64,000 nt of DNA, taken from Paragordius varius (lineage: Eukaryota; Nematomorpha). Below the pieces are notes generated by a model. That model ran no database searches, was not told the origin of the DNA, and saw only the letters and a list, made by a program, of their open reading frames with translations. The stretch covers positions 12,710,001 to 12,774,000 of the forward strand of contig OZ176052.1 in assembly GCA_964247055.1 (NCBI GenBank), written 5' to 3'. Position numbers and translations under genes: made by a program. Below are positions 49,021 through 62,664 of this stretch, one piece after another (position 1 is the first letter of the stretch; the number at the start of each line of letters is the position of its first letter).

Positions 49021-52000
49021 TTCATAAGTTTGACAAGTTTAAAACAATTAATTTTATTATCTAATAATCCAAATTATTTTGCATAGTTGAATATTTAAAT
49101 ATATTATTTTATTAATATAATCTTATCGTTTATATTATAATCATAAAATATTTAATCGTTGATCAATTACTAATATTGATTAACCTAATGTGTAAATAGA
49201 TTAACAGCTGTAATTTTAATTCACATTTTCGAGTGGTTTAAAACGTTTAAATTGTAAATTCATATTATGAACTCTAAACGAAAAAAAAACATTCCAATTC
49301 TATTATGAATTTTAGAGAACCAACCGACCCGTTTCATAGTGGATATGTGAACTAGTGTTGTAAAGTTTAAAAAAATTGCATAAATGATTAAAATTTTTAA
49401 TTCTCTCTTGCGATCAAAATTGTTTAGTTTTCAGCAACAATATAAAAGGTTTTTATATCATAGTTAATCTCTCAATAATTTTTTATTATAGCATGTTTGA
49501 TTCTTTATCAATGAAAATTTTGATATATTCCCCCTTGAACAATTCAAATTCAACCTTACAATTGAAATATACCAAACAATTCACATAAAATAGATTGTTG
49601 TTTTTTAAGATTAAAAGCTATATTTTTGTATATTTTTTAAAAATGAATTTGTTTAAAATTAAAATAATACTGAAAAATTAATAAACTATGTCATAAAGAT
49701 ATATTTCAGATTAATTAAGTTATATTAGCTCGAAAATTTATAATTTATTTTTAGGGTGAATTTGAATTGTTCAAGGGTAAATTTGAAGTTCAAGGGTGAA
49801 TTGGTATACATAAAAATCCTTATTAATATATTCAATTTTATGCATTAAAGTAATTACCTTCAAAATATTTTATAAGTATTTCGCTTTCTAACGTTACACG
49901 CAAAAGACATAAAACCTATAGACGAATAGAGTTGGAACATGTTTAACAACATAGATTATTATATGAAACTACAAAATTATCATTTAAAACATTGACCCTA
50001 TTAGGATATCAGACAAATATATCTGGAAGCCCTAAGTCAAGCGGACACCATTGAAAGTGTTGCAGAATGCGTACGACTTATTACTGCAAAGTTATTATCC
50101 CCAAGCCAGAGACAAAGTGTAATTAGGCGTTTGGGCATGCTAACAAACACTAATTTGGACATGGTCGAAAGTTTATTGGTATTTATATTTGTTCCATATA
50201 TTTTTTACTATGTATTATTAACAGTGTAACAAAAATTATTCTTGAAAATACAAATGTTCTGATGATAGAAAATTGTATTGGGATCATGATGCTTTAGGTT
50301 TTAGTCGCGAGTGATTAAAAAAATTTGTGGTAATTACTCTATATTGAAAAATCGTAAAATCTAATATTGTGCTTAGATTATATCATTTAAATATTATAAT
50401 TTTAAATAGCAATAAAATATTTTAATTTAATTTTAACTTGTGGACGTATTTTCGATTGTCTCAAATTTCTGAATATTTATATGGGCTAATTTTCTTGAAA
50501 TAAGTGCAAAATGCTGAAATTTCACGATAACGATATTGAAAAATACTTTTCTTTTTTAGCAAAATTTTGAAACGTATTAAATGGTATTTTGAAGCAAGTT
50601 CGACTGAATATAAAACGACTTTTTAATTAAATTTTTTCATGAACATATCATCTCAGATGGTTTTGTCATCTCTAATATAAATTGTACTTTTCGCAAAAAA
50701 CCTGCTTTAAATTGAAGGCAACACATCTTGTAAAACAGCTTATATATGAAATTGAGCATTATCTTATGCAGAAATTTGATTTAGTTTTATTTTTTTTTTC
50801 CTGAAAAAGGTTATACAAATATAACCGAAAAATAGATATTTATTAAATAAATTAACTATTTATTTAAAAATCATTTATACGCGTTTTCGCCATTTATTTC
50901 AGCGTTCTTAAAAGATTATTGTTCCTAATACGCTTAAATGAAATTTTACTAAAAAACATATTTTAAGCAAAGTATCCATTTATTTAGTATTAACTTTTTT
51001 GATGTCATAAGCACAAAAAATTGTTATCGCGATCAGAATTTTGCATTTATTTTAAATGACTTTGATTTTTAAAGACTAAAAATTCGAATTCTAAGACAAA
51101 TCAGATTGAAATCTTATGTAATTATTGTTTTGGTTTGTAAATAGGGTTTCAATTCTTTATTTATATTTTTTAATGTTTAACTTTTACAAATTTTTTTAGC
51201 ATAATGTGCTCAAAATCTGTGATTTAAAGCCATTAAAAGTGTGATAATATCTTAAATTATCAGTAAGACCAAAAACGAAAGGCACAATTTCTGATGCATT
51301 TTCTTTAATATGCATACCGTTTGCATTTCAAGAGTGTCCTTGAACACTTTAAGTTGGTCCCTTAACTATTTTAATTTGTGTTTAAAATATATATCAACCA
51401 AACCGTGTATATTTCAAATATTTTACCATTTTTAACATATTCTCTTGATTAGACCAGACACCGTATATCTCCATTAACTATTTAAAAAATATTTTAATTA
51501 CCGAAAAATTATAAGTTTTCTGGGTTATTAATTAAATTTAGTTGAAAACATCTATAATTGAATAATATTCTTGAATTGGAATAAATTAGTTCAAAATAAA
51601 AAGTAGATTTTTTAAAAAAATTTTAATTTTAAATGAATAAATATGTTATAATCAAGAAAATATTAAAAATAATTAAATAAATAAAATTAATGCATAATTT
51701 ATGAGTAAATTCAAAAAGTTTAAGAACCAACTTGAAATGTTAAAGGGTCAACATGAGGTGTTCAAGGACCACTTGAAATGTTCGTGGACCAACTTGAGGT
51801 GTTCAAGGACATTGTGAAGCAAATGGTATATTATATCAGGATTTTATAAATAGTTTCCAATTTCGTGCACTTAAATTAAAAATTAACTGATTTCATGAAT
51901 ATTATTTATGGAAAATATATTTATAAAATCAGAAATTATGCACTGAGTTTCCTTATGATGATCAATGCTTGTATGCCTTGGGCTCTAGTATTGACTATGC

Positions 52001-55000
52001 GCGTTTGAACTATGTTAATAGAAGACATGATTTCAACACAACTTATCCAAGAGTTGTTGACTCTGTATTTAACCATTTTGTCCAATATATAACCGATAAC
52101 TGCTCATTAGAAACTTCCAAATATCGGTAAATATATAAAGAATTAATTTATTGGCAGGGCTCCCTTTTCGTAAAAACATTAAACCTATATTTTTTTATTA
52201 TCACTAAAATTTGATCGATCGAAAAAGTTTTGAATTTCATTCACAAAAAATTTGGATCGAATGTGAATTTAAGATATAATGTAGAAAGTTATTATTCAGA
52301 AGGGCTTCAAAAAAGACCTTTATTTTTAACAAAAAAATTATTTTAGAAGTAACTCGACAGTATTTTGATGTGTTTTTACGATGTGCAAAATAACCCAGAA
52401 ATAAAAAGTTTCATATTAAATAAAAAACCTTAGTCTTTAATGTAAAAAAAGATAGACTAATATGAAAATAGGAAATAACGATATTAGGTTAATTCATAGT
52501 TACATCGGTTAAATTTATTAGGAAAATCAAATATTTGAGGAACGACTTGATGAGCTCAAAGGCTAGGATAACTATTGCAATATTTACTAATCAACGTAAA
52601 ATGTTAAAGGATTAACTAGAAGTGATAGTTTATAGTAGAATTATTTCGGACGTAGTTCGAAAATCAGAGCGGATGGTGTGCTTAACACCACAATTAAATA
52701 AGCTAATTGCTTGATTCAAATTATAAAGAGGCCAAAACTTTAATAACCCAAAATCTATTAAAATTTCCAAAATGTTATTATAATTATGATATATATTTAT
52801 GTTTACATTGTATTATCTATAGCTTTTATAAAGAGTAAGTATAATGAAAAAAATGCTTTATTATTTGATCATGCCGATTCCGAATGATTTATTTTCTTGT
52901 ATATTTCTGAAATAACATAACATGGAAACTGGTCATTATGAGTAAAGGCAGGTTAACCCCAAACAATATTCATTTTCACAAATAGCAAATAGGGTTTTGT
53001 GCAAAATTGTTTTATTTTGCATAAATCAACAATACATTAATACTTTGTTACTTAGAAATGTGAAAACCCCTGAAGATAAAGTTTTACTTCAGTTAGCAGC
53101 CATTAAGGCTTTATTGAACACTCGAGAAACTATAAAGGATACTAGCCATAACATTTTCAATGAATTGATGGGTTGTGTTCGGAATTTTAAGTCCCCATAT
53201 CTCATTCAGATTTCAGCTATGGAGGTTATATGAAATATTGCTTTTATATTAATAATGTGGCTGTATGGAATTATAATATGATTTAAGTATGTTATCAAGT
53301 AAATGATATTTTATAAAAATAAATTAAAGATATTTGTAAGATGGATTTTATATTAATAATTTTAGCGAACATGGGTAAAGATAACATTGCTCCAACAATT
53401 TTAGCAAACATTTTTAGTATGTAGGTCCTCTATGATTTTTTCTCCAAACTCAAGATAAAATATCTAATGTAACAAATTTAATCATAAAATATTTAATGTA
53501 ACGGTAAATTTAATTACCGCCCACCTAGTAAACGCGCCGCTTATGAGAAAATTTATTTATTTGATATTAGGTTTTACAATATGCATCTTCGGATTTCTTA
53601 CAATACACAGATTTGGAAGACTTTATAAGCAATCCGCGATACTCCTTGGGAGTTAGATGGGCTGCATTTTTACAAGCCATCAGCTACGAAAAAACTTATG
53701 ATATTGCAACTCAAGCTTGGTACAATGAAAGCGAAAGTAGTCAATTCAAATCTCTGGCCGGCACATATTTTAACACAATTTTATCAGTATCCGAACCGTT
53801 TTATCATGAGTATTATTTAATGTTTACACATATGTAAAAGTGATTGATAAGGATCAAAAACTGATTTTAATATTACCATATTTTAGTTTATAATGATACC
53901 TATATATTATATGGGTAAGAATTAAGCGCTTTGTTCTTGCTAAAATAGTTTTATCCAAAACATTGTTTATCTCTCTTGTGGCGCTTTACCGCTATATATA
54001 GTTTCTGTCACGTCCACTCTTTCTAATTAAGTTTTTAAATGGTGCTTTCAAATCTGACACACTATGAGATATATATCTATAAATAGTAAGCACATTTATG
54101 TTGGCAAATTCACATTATTTTTGACCCATTGGCAATACAGTAGCGAGATAATAAATGACTGAAATAAAACAATTTTTTTTATCTAACAACATTTTTGTGC
54201 ATTTAATTAGAGACCAAGATATCATAAGCTGCTCTATACCCCCAAATGATTGGCCACCATATATATATTATGTTAATAATGAATTATATAATCACATTAT
54301 TACCAATAAATCAATTAATAACAATTACAAATAGTGTATTTACAATTTTAATTTAGTTGGGTTGTTGGAGTTAAAAAATCTTTGGCAAAGTTACCAAATG
54401 TAGCTGACATGTCCTATAGACATCCGACATCGCATTCTCAAACGTATTTGAGAAGTATACCATTTCACGCCCCTTTTATAGGATCAATGAGTAATTCTCT
54501 AAATTATCGATTAGTAATAAATCGCAAAATTTTATTAAACTCAATATACGTTGATATGCACAGAATTCATTATTTTTTATTTAAAAAACAATATAGATTT
54601 GCACGTTTTTACACATGTCATTTATGAGAGAGCGATCAGTTTTATCCCAAATTATGTCATTAATTACTTTATCTTACAATATGGTGGTGCCTTTTATCCT
54701 GTTTATGAGATTGGAGTGGTGGGAGGAGGACAGATCCTGGAGGACCTTTTGATTTTTTTCAATGAGTTTGCTCAATCCGAAGATTATACTATCATTTATA
54801 ACTTAATTGGTCAAAGTGCTAAAGAATGGGTGAAGCAAAATTTTCCGGTAATATTTTAACCTAAATAGCTAACAATATGTATTTCAATGGTTTTTTGCTA
54901 TCTAAAAATTTTTTAGGGTATATGAAACAAAAATATTTTTTAAATGATCATTTATATTGCATAGGACATCGATTTGAAAATTGGGGAAATGGGAAATATT

Positions 55001-58000
55001 TTGAATAGTATAATCAAGAATTCAAATCTAAAATCAATTCTTCAAAACATTTATGAAAATGTTAAAAGTATTGCTAACAACCGTCCAGCTTTCGATCGGA
55101 ATCAGGAATATAATCCACCTATCTTATTTTACAAATTATTAGGTTAAATTAGTTTGACTTCATATATGTTTGTTGTTTAACTTACTGATATTTACTGCAA
55201 ATATAAAAATTTACCAATGCTGCTTTTTCTGAAAGATTCAAATATATGGAAATATAAATATTCACTTGTAAATTTAATTGGTTAAAACAATTTTGATTGA
55301 AAAAAATATGGCTATGGCTTTAACTGTTCTGCTTCCCGTCCTTTTTCTCTATTAAATGTTATAAATGGGAACTTCATTTTATATTTGGTGTTTGATATAA
55401 AGTACTATAGATATAAAAATGGCTGCAAAAAATATCTTTTATCAAATTTATTATAACACAATTTCTTGGATTAATCTTAATTGTTATCGGATATTCAGAT
55501 CGGTTAAAGTCTTTAATTTTAATATGTTATCACAATTAAGAAATCGCCGTAAATACTGTTAAATCCACTCAATGCTGATTAAATACTCAAATTTTTTATA
55601 TAAAACTTTTAATAGCCAATGAGTTGATCTAAAAATGATAATATACAAATTTATTAAAGTTCATAAGACAAATAAATGAATTTATTAATTATAATACCAT
55701 TTATACCTCAAATTCACCCTCAGACAATTCTTCCCCTTAAACAATTCACCCTTAAATTTATGTGTTTTTGCTCAAATATTACCTATATCTTTTTATATTT
55801 TTACTAATAAAATTTCGTTTAAAATTTACAAAACCGAAAAAATAAAATTGGAATAGTTCAAGGATGAATTTAATTTGTTCAACTGAATCTTAATTGTTCA
55901 AGGGTGAATTCGAAGTGTAAATGGTATATTTGGTAAAATCTAGGGTTCACTATTAAATCTCGGCATTTTTTATCTTCATAATAAAATCAAAGAATAAAAC
56001 ATGCTATAATCTTATATTTTAGGAAAAGAAGTTGGCCACATACCGCTCAAAAAGATTATGGGATACCTCAAAACTGGCGCGTCAAAAAATCTTTTGCTTC
56101 AGGAATTCAATTTCTTAAAGTTTTTATATTTGTAATATACTGCCGATAATAATTTAGGGATAACTTTATCATAAAACACACCCAAGTAAAAAACAGTCAT
56201 TCCAAAAAACATTTTTGTAGCATTTTTTGTGGGGTATATGATTACGGTTTATAATTCTAATATGCATGTGTAACCTATGATTCCATATTTCTTTTCGTCA
56301 AATCGTTCATTATATTTTTGATTTCGCCTTATTAGTATATTAATAAAAAAATAAATTTAAATGTATGTATTTTAGAGTTTTTAAATCTATGGAGCATATG
56401 TCTATTATGCCAACCTACTCGGGCTTAGCACACCAAATTACCCTAGACGGAATACTCGGAATTCAGGCAAAACACAAGATGTTAAGTCTGTCAAAATGGG
56501 AATTTTACCGAAGGTTAACAATTGTATAAAAAGTTATATTAACGTATCGTTATGAAAATAAGGTGATTTTAATCTAAGATTTGATACTTGGGAACAGATT
56601 TATTATAGTAATATAGCTGCTCGTAAAATATGGCTAAATTTTCTTATTTATTTAGCATTAATCATTACGGGTCAGTTAGTTCAGGGTTTCTGGGCTTGAC
56701 ACCTAAAAATAAATGGGAGTTGGCAAAAACTTTTTTTTCCGTTTTTAAAGTTGTTCCGAATATTCAAATCAACCGGAAACTCTCATCTGAGATAACCATC
56801 ACAATAGATGCGCCTCAAGAAAGCCCCATCTATAAAATGAGGTATAATAAAAGGAAAAGATACATAGCAAATAAAGTTTACTTTATTAACAATAAATATT
56901 TTTATCATTCGGCTTTCAATTTGTATATTTATACATTACTTAGGAAAGATATGTACATATACACTAACGGGAAGCGAATCGATTGGATTCATAAACCTGT
57001 TTCCTTCTTCCCATGTGATTTTGGAAAGAGTTTAGGATTCTATCCATGCTGCAACAAATCATATGTTGAATTCGAAAAAAATTCCGAATACCTGATATCG
57101 ACAACCTCATTTTTGGAAAATCCCTTAGAAACAAAATGCACCATGAAATTCCTGTACATATTTAAGATTCCTTATTTTATTGTATATATATTCATACGTA
57201 AATTAGAGTCAAAAATGTGGTATTAAAATATGAACAATCATATCCAATTCAGGGATCCCCTAGCCGTATAGCTTTTAGTTTTGGACAAAATGATGGAAGT
57301 ATTAATTTGCATATTTATATAATTGGTTTTAAATACAATTTTTACAATGTTTAAAGAATTTAATTATATTACTACAAGCAAAGTAATTAAAATTAGTGAG
57401 TAAATATAATTTCAATTTAAAAAAACTAACCAATCCTTATTAGTAAAAAAATGTGAATGTGACATTTGTTTTCACAAAAATATTATATAATTACTAACTA
57501 AAAAATATATTAATAAACCTTATTAATTCCCGTTATCTATGGATAGAAAGATATCAATTAACATATTAACCAAACTTCCAAGTTTCATTAATAAATTTTA
57601 AGCTTATTTTTGATTTTGCAGGCATCAAAATAATAGACTTATTTTATGAAAAAACGCATTCAAAAACTCTTTACAACCTAAATTTGTACAATCTGGATGA
57701 TACTACAAACAATGACACTTTATCTCAATCTCAATCCTTACAAAATAACCGTTTACAAAATATTTCTCATGTTTTGACATTTGAAGTATGATAAAATAAA
57801 AAATTATTATTAAGTTTTAGACATGAATTAATAATTTAGAATTAAGCTTATACACCTTTTGATACTAAACACAATTGAAAATATTATATGATTAAATAGA
57901 TTATTATTCAAATTTGTTGAAGTTTTTTAATATTAACTTTTGTAATCATCAGTCTCTTCCACTGTGTAGCTTACTTAATTGTATCGTATCTAATTGTTGT

Positions 58001-60611
58001 ATTCTATTTCTTAACAAAATAATAGCCTCTGAAAATTAAAAATTTTGTTCGAGCCTATAACTATTATTACATACCAACGTTCAGATTACACAGCAAGAGG
58101 ACCAATTGAGTAAGGTAAACAGTCTATCTTTCAATTACAAATGCACGCAACTAACATTTTATTTTGGAGGATTCAGGAAAGTTATGGGGAATGCGCTAAC
58201 AATCGATGGAAGTATTAACCTGAAATGGTGGGATGTTAAAATTTATATTAAATATATCAGAAATTGTCAAATTTTGGGTTACTTTGGAGACTAAATTTAA
58301 GGAACGTAAGGGTATCTATATAAAAAAATAGAAAAACTAACTTGGAAAAACATTAACAAAGCTAAGACTTAAATCACAAGAATGTAAAAATTTAAACAAT
58401 CAACCATTTTCGATTTCGTTAAAATCATATTATAAGCTAAGTATTTTTTTGATGAAATTTATTTCGATTTTAGTTCCATTATAATATAAAATTTTCCCTC
58501 TTAGTTAAACAAACGTGTAATTTCAAACGCTTTAATTGCTTTGGATGAGGGTCTGGTCCACTGTGTTTTAGTCATTTTTGTTTTTAATATTTTTAAAACT
58601 TAGTTAGGAGTCCATGCGATGCGCCCTTATAAATTAAATTAATCTATTTTAATCTATTGCTTAATAAATCAGTATATTAAAATAATCCATTTAAACTTAA
58701 GCAATTTTGAATATTATTTAATTGATAGAATACATTATATTTTTTTATAAATGAAAAAAAGTAGATATTCTAATTTTATAAAATCAAACAGGAGCTTCCG
58801 AAAAATTGGCGAAAACAGTATAAAAAATTTTAAGCTTTGAAATGATATATATATATATATATATATTAGTTAAGTAATTAGCGCTTTTTTGTGTTGCTTT
58901 TTTTATTGACACTCGATTTTTTTCTGAAGCTTATCATCTAATAAAAAATCCAGTTTTGGAAAAATTAAAAAGGTACTCCTAAATTTGACAAAGTTATATT
59001 TATAAACCTCAAACTATTTGTGTTTTTATGGTACCTAGCATTCAATCGTGCTTTTTGCTGGATACGTTTGAGATAAAGCTAAATCATAAAAGATTGATTA
59101 ATCACGAAAGAGATGTCATCGTTATCACAACTGATTCTCAAATTTTTCATAATAATGAAAGTAAAATTAACGCTATTGGGGAAATCAGACATAACAAAGA
59201 CGAATCTAAGGCAATTTGGAAAGGGGCCATTAAAACAGGCTATTCGGACGAGGTTTATTAAAACATAAATATCAAGCTGATGTTATCTCATAACTCAATT
59301 TCATTTAAATTTTCCTCTGATATATGGATTAATTGGATGTAATTGTCATTTTTCTTTTGAAGTTTATACAAAAATTCTCATGTTTTATTATCATACTCAT
59401 CTTTATAAAAAATATATAAACCTTATTATAGATTTCCTTCAACGTTAGTATTCGATATTCTTCGCGATTGGGAAAAATAAATCCCCAACCTGCCCAAAAA
59501 GATGAATCTTTAAAAAGGTTTAATAGGGATTATGCCAAAGAATTGCTAAAACATAAATATGATTGGGAAATCAGAGTAAACGCTGTGCATAATTTTGAAA
59601 TATCCAACATTCTTTACACAAACGTAGACTCCTTTGACGGAAAAATTGCCTTTATTTATAATATGGGTGAACAAAAATATGGGTTCATTCTGGACCATCA
59701 AACAATTAGTAAAGAAGATATCCAATATGACGATGTTAATAAAGACCAACATGTTATGCAAATGGAACAAAAAAATGTAAAAAATGTTCCTGAGCCAGAA
59801 TCCCAATTGGATACCACTAAACTTAGGGACAGGTAGAATTAATTTTTTTTACATAATTCAATTATTATATATTTATCCTTTATAAGTATTCAAAGTACAT
59901 ATGTGTTTACTATCTTTCCATTGGATTACAAACTGGGTTTCTATTTGGCATATAATCTAACCTACGGAGATGATATAGTACTTAAATTGTGGCAAGATGC
60001 AATTGATATAAAAAGTGGAGAAAACAACTGTAATACTTTAGCGGAGATTAAAACAATGAATGGAAATATTCAGTATGTATTGTTGATAAAATGCAAATAA
60101 TTTAATTCTTTCAGCATTGGATTTTATTTATTAAAAATATTTTATAACATAATTTTCGCAAAATTAGCGTTCATTTGAAATAATTTTTTTGTTTAAGCTA
60201 ATGATTTCAAAAAAATTGTAATAGGGCGATAAAAAATTATTTGGTGGATTATGTATAATGTTTAAATGGTTTGATCTTTGTTAATTATTAGTTACCACTT
60301 AAACCATAAATCGCCCATTTATCTTATGAATTTGGTTGGAAACATTACAATGGAAAGTGGAAAAATTCAAACTTTTAATTCGATGAATGGAAGATTTTTG
60401 CCATTGGAATTAGAAGGTTGGAAAGGCAAAATTTTTAATAATACCGTTAATTTGGTGTAAATCATTATGATATTCAAGGGATTTGTTTTAACAGATCAGG
60501 CCTTTTTTATTTATCAATAGATTGAGAGGTATCTCTTATGAGCTTTAATAATTTTCATATTTTTCGATGATGAGCTTTCAGAACCCGTGAAAATCGGGGG
60601 TCAAAAGCTAT

Positions 60612-60657
<46 letters not shown>

Positions 60658-62627
60658 AAAAAAAATATATATATATATATATAATAAACAAAAAAATTAA
60701 AAAATTTAATTAAATATTAAAAATAATCTATTTATTAAGTTATTTTCTCAAAAAACATGAGAAAATGCATAACCAAAAAATTATAATTTTTCAAACAATT
60801 TTGGCGAAAATATGGATAAATTGGAATATATAGATACAGCAATACTTAATTAATCCCTAAACCAAAATTTTATAATAACTTTTTATACATACACATTAAA
60901 ACGACAACCGAATTTAGTGCTTGAAATAATTATAAATATATCGATATTAAGCGTTTACAATTCGAACATATTTAAAATAAAAATTTTGATCGAAACTAGA
61001 TGTTTTTATGTTTGATATTATTTAGCTTTTAAATTACTTAAAAATGATGTTTTGTCCCTACCTATATAATATTATAAAAGTATATTATTTTTTTCAAAAT
61101 CAATTGAATCCTAGATGTAATGCAACTTTAATTTAGCATTAAGCCTAATAAAAGTATAAAAACTACTTTTAAACACTTTCTTATAGATATATTATTTTTG
61201 ATTCCTAAAAAAGCCCCCAATATTTTTGGGAAGCGAAACTGGAACTCCAACTGTTTATATTCGAATTCCCTATTATATTTTTTGTAGAATACATGGCCAA
61301 AATCAATTACGTCGATCAGTTTGATGTTCAGTTTAAAACTGAACAGAATCCTTATTCTCTAAATTATTCAGTAAACTTTGACCTAATAACAGTAAGTTCT
61401 ATCAAAATTTTTTTATATGGTTAAAAATATATTAATTTTAATTAAAACAGGACAATGACAATGATAGCTGGAGTTCGATTATAAATATGAACGGAATGAC
61501 TGGTTGGATAAAAGAAGTTTCAAATATTATAGGAAATATAGACACAACGCTTAAACTGAATGAAGATGGAAACAAATTTGAATTTGTTACATTATATTAT
61601 CCTAAAGTAATAATTTGACAAACTATCCAATTTTGTATCACTTTATATATAAAATGCAAAGTCCAAATTTAGAGTCATAAATGTTTTTTCAATTTTAATA
61701 TATTTTTAAACAGTGTACTACCTTTCAAAAGCCCAAAAATTTGTACTCATCCAGTATATAAGAAATATAAATCAAAAACTGATTTAAGCAGTCAGTGATT
61801 TTAAATTTTTGGTTGTATGGATGTAATAATATACAATTAATAACTTGGCTTCTACATATTATCTTCTAAATGCAAAATAAAAGTATTTTATAAAATATGG
61901 AAAGGTCAAAAGTTAAATAAAGTATCAGCTTTGTGCGCTTTGCTCACTCTAATTACTTATTTTTTTATTTAAAATATGGATAAATTTACAATAGAGAAAT
62001 AAAATTACATGTTTATTTAAATAAAATTTCAACTTATATCAGTATAAAGTTTTTTTACAGCAGATTGAACAAACTAAATTTTAGAACCGTTAAGTTTAAT
62101 TTCATTTTGAAACCAATAATAATTTATAGAAATATTATGAAATGCTTTTTATATATCATATTCATTTGTATTTTAAATGTTTTACAAACATAAATATCGA
62201 AGATTATTTAAGTCATTTTTCATAATAAAATATAACAAATTAACAGTCGACTGCTTTGAAAAATTTTTATTTTATATTTCTGTAAGTTACATTCATTTTT
62301 TTCGGATTCTTAAAGCCAATAAAATTCCCTATCCAAAAATATCTAAATCAAAAAACATTATTTTGACCCTATTACAAACTATGGAATAGTAAATTTATTT
62401 ATCGCAATATATTTCTGAGATTATGTATTTATATTCATGGCTACTTATTTTTATGTATCATACATTTTATAGAATTTTCCTAATTTACCCCCAATTAAAG
62501 CAGCAACCCTTACGTTAGACCTTATTTCACCTAATGGCATATCTTATGTCTACTTTGAAGATGCGAATTTTCGTGATTTTGAATATAAATATCTAAAAGA
62601 ATTCTTAAAAAAGGTTGAATTTTTTAT

Positions 62628-62664
<37 letters not shown>

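Noticed and set aside
56630-57226. A single 198-codon intronless gene
   Set aside because: It is LLTP exons 19 and 20 plus the stop-free intron between them and sequence past the exon 20 donor.
58028-58110. LLTP exon reading PLKIKNFVRAYNYYYIPTF
   Set aside because: Phase 0 from the TAATAG acceptor but it runs into TGA with no usable donor; the acceptor at 58,084 gives a clean join instead.
58529-58610. LLTP exon reading LNKRVISNALIALDEG
   Set aside because: Good acceptor, but no donor gives the phase 2 end needed before exon 25; the 43-nt exon at 58,930 fits both sides.
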